Shown here piece after piece: positions 63,578-64,000 of a stretch of DNA of 64,000 bases. The stretch spans positions 248,001-312,000 of the forward strand of contig NC_064043.1 in assembly GCF_932526225.1 (NCBI RefSeq), written 5' to 3'. A program made the translations under genes and the position numbers. Positions within the stretch are counted from its first letter, which is position 1; every line of letters starts with the position of its first letter. A model generated the notes under the pieces. That model worked only from the letters and a program-made list of their open reading frames with translations. It was not told where the DNA came from and did no database searches. This DNA is from Nematostella vectensis. Its lineage: Eukaryota > Cnidaria > Anthozoa > Actiniaria > Edwardsiidae.

Positions 63578-64000
63578 GGGAGACTTTAAACAAAACCAAA
63601 AAAATGACCACAAACTGTCCATTTACATAGTTTTCAATATAATATTGCATATTATTTAATAAGGTATTGACAGCTTTTAAAAAGTTCAACTGTTTGTAGA
63701 CACTTAAAAGCCTACAATAAACACTGACTCCAGACATGCGCAGTACTATGCTGCTGCCCCTTTAAAGTAAAATACAGCTTTACTTAGTCAGCGTATACAA
63801 TATTGCGGATTTTGTCAATATTCTAATATGAAGATGTCAATATTCTCCCCCCTTACGTCTTTATTTCTATTTATTTTATGCTTTTCACATGATACCAAAA
63901 CAGCGTCTTTTTTCTTCGCTAATTTGATGTTATGTACACAATAAAAGAGATGCGCCCGTGCGCATGGCGAGTCCCCAAGGGACCCAAGACGCCCAAATAG
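63578..64000 (+). repeat. Satellite unit 33 (partial, cut by the window edge)
   Basis: Runs through the leader, the GTCAATATTCT repeats and both core hairpins, and stops at GCCCAAATAG just before the T run. Leader variants (AACCAAAAAAATGACC, CTGTCCATT) match units 30 and 31. Confidence 0.95.

Larger units (their letters stand above)
1..64000 (+). repeat. Tandem array of a ~2.0-kb satellite unit (32 units plus a partial one)
   Basis: The motif GGGAGACTTT (or a one-base variant) returns about every 2.0 kb in the same orientation, and everything between is alignable by eye from unit to unit. Unit starts are 1, 2008, 3961, 5960, 7972, 9986, 12000, 14009, 16032, 18034, 20041, 22042, 23987, 25986, 28016, 30023, 32023, 34030, 36031, 37976, 39976, 41985, 43984, 46001, 48000, 50006, 52315, (54301, truncated), 55520, 57524, 59526, 61574 and 63578. 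The phase is arbitrary. No unique sequence flanks the array inside the window, so its true length is unknown. AT-rich composition, absence of a real gene and higher-order duplication fit a large satellite or a tandem non-coding RNA locus. Confidence 0.97.

Noticed and set aside
1-64000. CRISPR array or prokaryotic operon
   Set aside because: The repeat unit is 2 kb with no short direct repeats and spacers, no ribosome binding sites and no bacterial genes. SINE and MITE content is eukaryotic.

Overview
The whole window is one tandem array. A unit of about 2.0 kb repeats head to tail on the + strand from the first base to the last. Taking the recurring GGGAGACTTT as unit start gives 32 units plus a 423-bp partial unit at the right edge. 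Most are 1999-2023 bp; the range is 1945-2048 bp apart from one unit with an insertion (2309 bp) and one with a large deletion (about 1.2 kb left). I see no convincing protein-coding gene, rRNA, canonical tRNA or recognised snRNA. The many short reading frames are the same few frames recurring once per unit.

Organism: AT-rich satellite-like DNA, a piggyBac-type MITE fixed in every unit, and a tRNA-class SINE insertion all indicate an animal nuclear genome. I would guess a marine invertebrate such as a cnidarian or mollusc, but only weakly, from remembered resemblance of the SINE body.

Layout of one unit (unit 1 numbering): 1-235 AT-rich leader with a CCCCTTTAAAG inverted-repeat arm; 236-368 a repeated GTCAATATTCT motif and an AATAAAAGAG box; 369-710 a GC-richer, little-varying core with two strong hairpins ending in T5-T6, an A-box-like and a perfect B-box-like Pol III motif, further hairpins and a T8-T10 run; 845-1200 a more variable stretch that divides units into types A and B and is bounded by good splice-site look-alikes; 1362-1478 the MITE with TTAA target duplications; 1660-1680 a (TA)n tract of very variable length; 1795-1860 an A-rich/(AAT)n stretch; 1890-2007 the other inverted-repeat arm and the junction.

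Higher-order structure: about 8.4 kb (about 17.23-25.65 kb) recurs at a constant offset of 13,989 bp (about 31.22-39.64 kb) with only scattered differences. A two-unit block (about 41.66-45.57 kb) recurs at an offset of 4,016 bp. Several units are chimaeras of others. Unit 26 carries a 303-bp SINE insertion and unit 28 lacks about 799 bp including the whole core. The picture is a satellite evolving by unequal exchange and gene conversion, with a possible, unproven, small-RNA locus in each unit.
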